Positions 62,646-64,000 of a DNA stretch of 64,000 nt are shown here, piece after piece (the stretch's first letter is position 1; each line of letters opens with the position of its first letter). The DNA comes from CAXBNB01 sp965267535 (GTDB taxonomy: Bacteria; Bacteroidota; Bacteroidia; Cytophagales; Cyclobacteriaceae). The stretch covers positions 3,162,001 to 3,226,000 of the forward strand of contig OZ254082.1 in assembly GCA_965267535.1 (NCBI GenBank). The letters are read 5' to 3'. Both the position numbers and the translations under genes were made by a program. Under the pieces are notes generated by a model, which did no database searches, was not told where the DNA came from, and saw nothing but the letters and a program-made list of their open reading frames with translations.

Positions 62646-62951
62646 CTGTTAGTTCTGTTCTGAAAAGAGTATTTCTAATTGAAAACCTTGCACTTAACTG
62701 CTTTTCTTACATCAGCAAAAGGTCATCGAAAATCCTCTTCGCTTATATTTTCTTTGTTTGCAGGAGCAAAGATGACAAAAGTCGGCAGGGTTCGCTACAA
62801 ATAAAAGCGCTTGCATTAATACTATTTTATCAAACAAAGGGTAAAAGCAACTTGAGATGGACAATCTATTATGCAAAAAGCCGGATAACCTTCCGTTTTC
62901 AGAAGATTACCCGGCTTTTAAAACGCTCTAAATACCCGTAAGGATCAGGTC
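62646..62951. other. Intergenic region upstream of the uronate operon
   Basis: This 306-bp region holds the promoter of the minus-strand uronate operon and the terminator of the ompA-like gene. AAAAGCGCTTGC at 62803-62814 contains an 8-bp palindrome (AAGCGCTT) of the sort bound by LacI-family regulators; a weak candidate operator. No gene is called. Confidence 0.45.
62876..62919 (-). terminator. Terminator of the OmpA-family gene
   Basis: AAAAGCCGG / CCGGCTTTT pairs over 9 bp with further inner pairing (TAA/TTA, CTTC/GAAG), giving a long hairpin with a T-run on the minus strand, 33 bp after the stop codon. Confidence 0.85.
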
Positions 62952-64000
62952 TTATTTCTTATGAAAAGAAATTTCTACCCTACGGTTTAGTTTATGATCG
63001 GAAATCCTTAAGCCTTTGCTGGCCAACTGACTCTCGCCTACTCCCTGTGAAGATACAGGTTTAACCTGTTTGCCTTCAAGGTATTTTTTTACATTTTCTG
63101 CTCTCAGAGTAGATATATGTGTATTGTAGGTTTCATCTCCTTGCACATCGGTATGGCCTGTTACCGTCAGTTTCAGGTCTGACCTGCCAGACAATGTAGC
63201 CGCCAGCTGGTCGAGTTTTTGTTTGGCATCAGAGGATAGCTCAGTGCTTTCAAAACCAAAATAAAGTATCAGTTTATCAGGAACAGGCAATACAACCGGA
63301 GCAGGTTCTTCCTTTTCCTCCTCTTCCGCTACGGCTACTACCTCCTCCTGAGGTGCTTCAGCTTCATCTTTAACAATGCGCTGCGAACGGTAAATATCGC
63401 TCAGCCCACCGTCGCGGTTGCTGCTAAAGTACGTATTGCCATCGGGAGCCATCATAAAATAGGCATCAAATCCGGCAGAATTTACAGCATCACCCAGATT
63501 TTTGGGAGCCGACCACTCTGTCCAACCTGTGCCTTGCCTGTGCGAAACAAAAATGTCTGCATCGCCAAACCCTCCAAATCCATTGCTGGAAAAATAGAGT
63601 GTTTGCTTGTCTGCCGAAAGAAAGGGAGATATTTCAAAACCGCTGGAATTCACAGCAGTACCCAGATGCTGTGGCTTGGTCCAGGTGTCACCCTCTTTCA
63701 CACATATATACAAGTCTTCCTCTCCTAACGACCCCTCTCCCATCATACTGATCAACAGAACGTCTTCTTCGGGGGTTATGTAAAACCCGTAGTGATCATT
63801 GGCTACCTGTACGTGTACGGGAAGCTCTTGAAAATCCCCCCATTTGTCAGCCTTTTTTTCCACTGCCACCACACCCAGCGACCTGCGGGCATGAGCTGTG
63901 TAGTTGTTGATCAGATAGAGTTTATCTGATGAATGATTCACTCCTATGACTGCATTGTTGTCGCCATTATTCAGGGGCTTAAGGTTTCGGGGTTTCGTCC
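62952..64000 (-). CDS. OmpA-family outer-membrane protein with PD40 repeats (5' part outside window)
   Basis: The reading frame stays open to the right edge, so the gene starts beyond the window; the visible part is about 349 residues. The N-terminal half has WD40-like beta-propeller (PD40) blades, with SSGFEISPFLSADKQTLYFSSNG and DAYFMMAPDGNTYFSSN repeats. A negatively charged proline/glutamate linker follows. The C-terminal third is an OmpA peptidoglycan-binding domain (FGFESTELSSDAKQKLDQLA, VTGHTDVQGDETYNTHIS and HKLNRRVEISF). Such proteins link the outer membrane to peptidoglycan and are common in Bacteroidota, often near gliding/T9SS genes. Nothing ties it to the metabolic genes. Confidence 0.9.
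   Translation of the reverse strand, partial: TKPRNLKPLNNGDNNAVIGVNHSSDKLYLINNYTAHARRSLGVVAVEKKADKWGDFQELPVHVQVANDHYGFYITPEEDVLLISMMGEGSLGEEDLYICVKEGDTWTKPQHLGTAVNSSGFEISPFLSADKQTLYFSSNGFGGFGDADIFVSHRQGTGWTEWSAPKNLGDAVNSAGFDAYFMMAPDGNTYFSSNRDGGLSDIYRSQRIVKDEAEAPQEEVVAVAEEEEKEEPAPVVLPVPDKLILYFGFESTELSSDAKQKLDQLAATLSGRSDLKLTVTGHTDVQGDETYNTHISTLRAENVKKYLEGKQVKPVSSQGVGESQLASKGLRISDHKLNRRVEISFHKK

Noticed and set aside
62564..62941. A 125-residue plus-strand frame
   Set aside because: It overlaps the 5' end of the L-galactonate dehydrogenase-like gene on the opposite strand and runs through a terminator hairpin.

Overview
This 64 kb window is chromosomal DNA of a Bacteroidota bacterium, most likely a free-living Cytophagales-type heterotroph (inference). 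The evidence is two complete sigma/FecR/SusC/SusD trans-envelope loci, a protein with a type IX secretion C-terminal domain, SusD-type surface lipoproteins, an OmpA protein with PD40-like repeats, and promoter elements of the Bacteroidota TAnnTTTG form. I see no rRNA, tRNA, CRISPR array, prophage or intact transposase. One small palindromic MITE-like element lies between uxaA and uxaB.

Left part (about 0.4-8.4 kb): an aminophosphonate catabolic module. phnW (2-aminoethylphosphonate transaminase), an XRE-cupin regulator, phnA (phosphonoacetate hydrolase) and phnY (phosphonoacetaldehyde dehydrogenase) form a full route from 2-aminoethylphosphonate (AEP) to acetate and phosphate. Divergent from phnW is an organophosphate-type MFS transporter with a PHP-family phosphoesterase. 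A metallophosphoesterase follows phnY. A 19-bp palindrome in the phnA promoter recurs, less perfectly, in the phnW and pbfA promoter regions and is a candidate operator.

8.4-29.9 kb: a minus-strand operon (GH38 alpha-mannosidase, sodium/solute symporter, glycerophosphodiesterase, purple acid phosphatase-like lipoprotein) follows a SusCD locus (ECF sigma, FecR, STN-SusC, SusD, a four-repeat LamG protein with a T9SS tail, a small lipoprotein). A plus-strand outer-membrane beta-barrel protein follows.

29.9-46.5 kb: a second phosphonate-linked block. It holds a pbfA-like lyase, a phosphonate-associated Zn alcohol dehydrogenase and a second OPA-type MFS transporter. Divergent from these are a secreted metallo-beta-lactamase-fold protein and a second class III aminotransferase-fold enzyme. 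Two exported alkaline-phosphatase-superfamily enzymes and a second SusD/SusC/FecR/sigma locus follow.

46.7-54.1 kb: a five-gene operon (ethanolamine-type permease, glutamine-synthetase-like ligase, aldehyde dehydrogenase, iron alcohol dehydrogenase, class I amidotransferase) that fits ethanolamine breakdown by gamma-glutamylation, with a divergent RpiR regulator. 54.4-56.4 kb: a MscS channel and a serine hydrolase. 56.7-62.6 kb: a pectin/uronate operon (pectate lyase, uxaB, uxaA, L-galactonate dehydrogenase-like). The right edge holds the 3' part of an OmpA-family gene.

Taken together, most of the window looks like an island for capturing and dismantling molecules with aminoethyl head groups (AEP, hydroxy-AEP, phosphoethanolamine, ethanolamine) carried on glycans or lipids. 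SusCD pumps and surface phosphoesterases would act at the outer membrane, and PhnW/PbfA/PhnY/PhnA plus the gamma-glutamyl pathway in the cytoplasm. The enzyme assignments rest on motifs; the linkage to a phosphonoglycan or phosphonolipid is inference.
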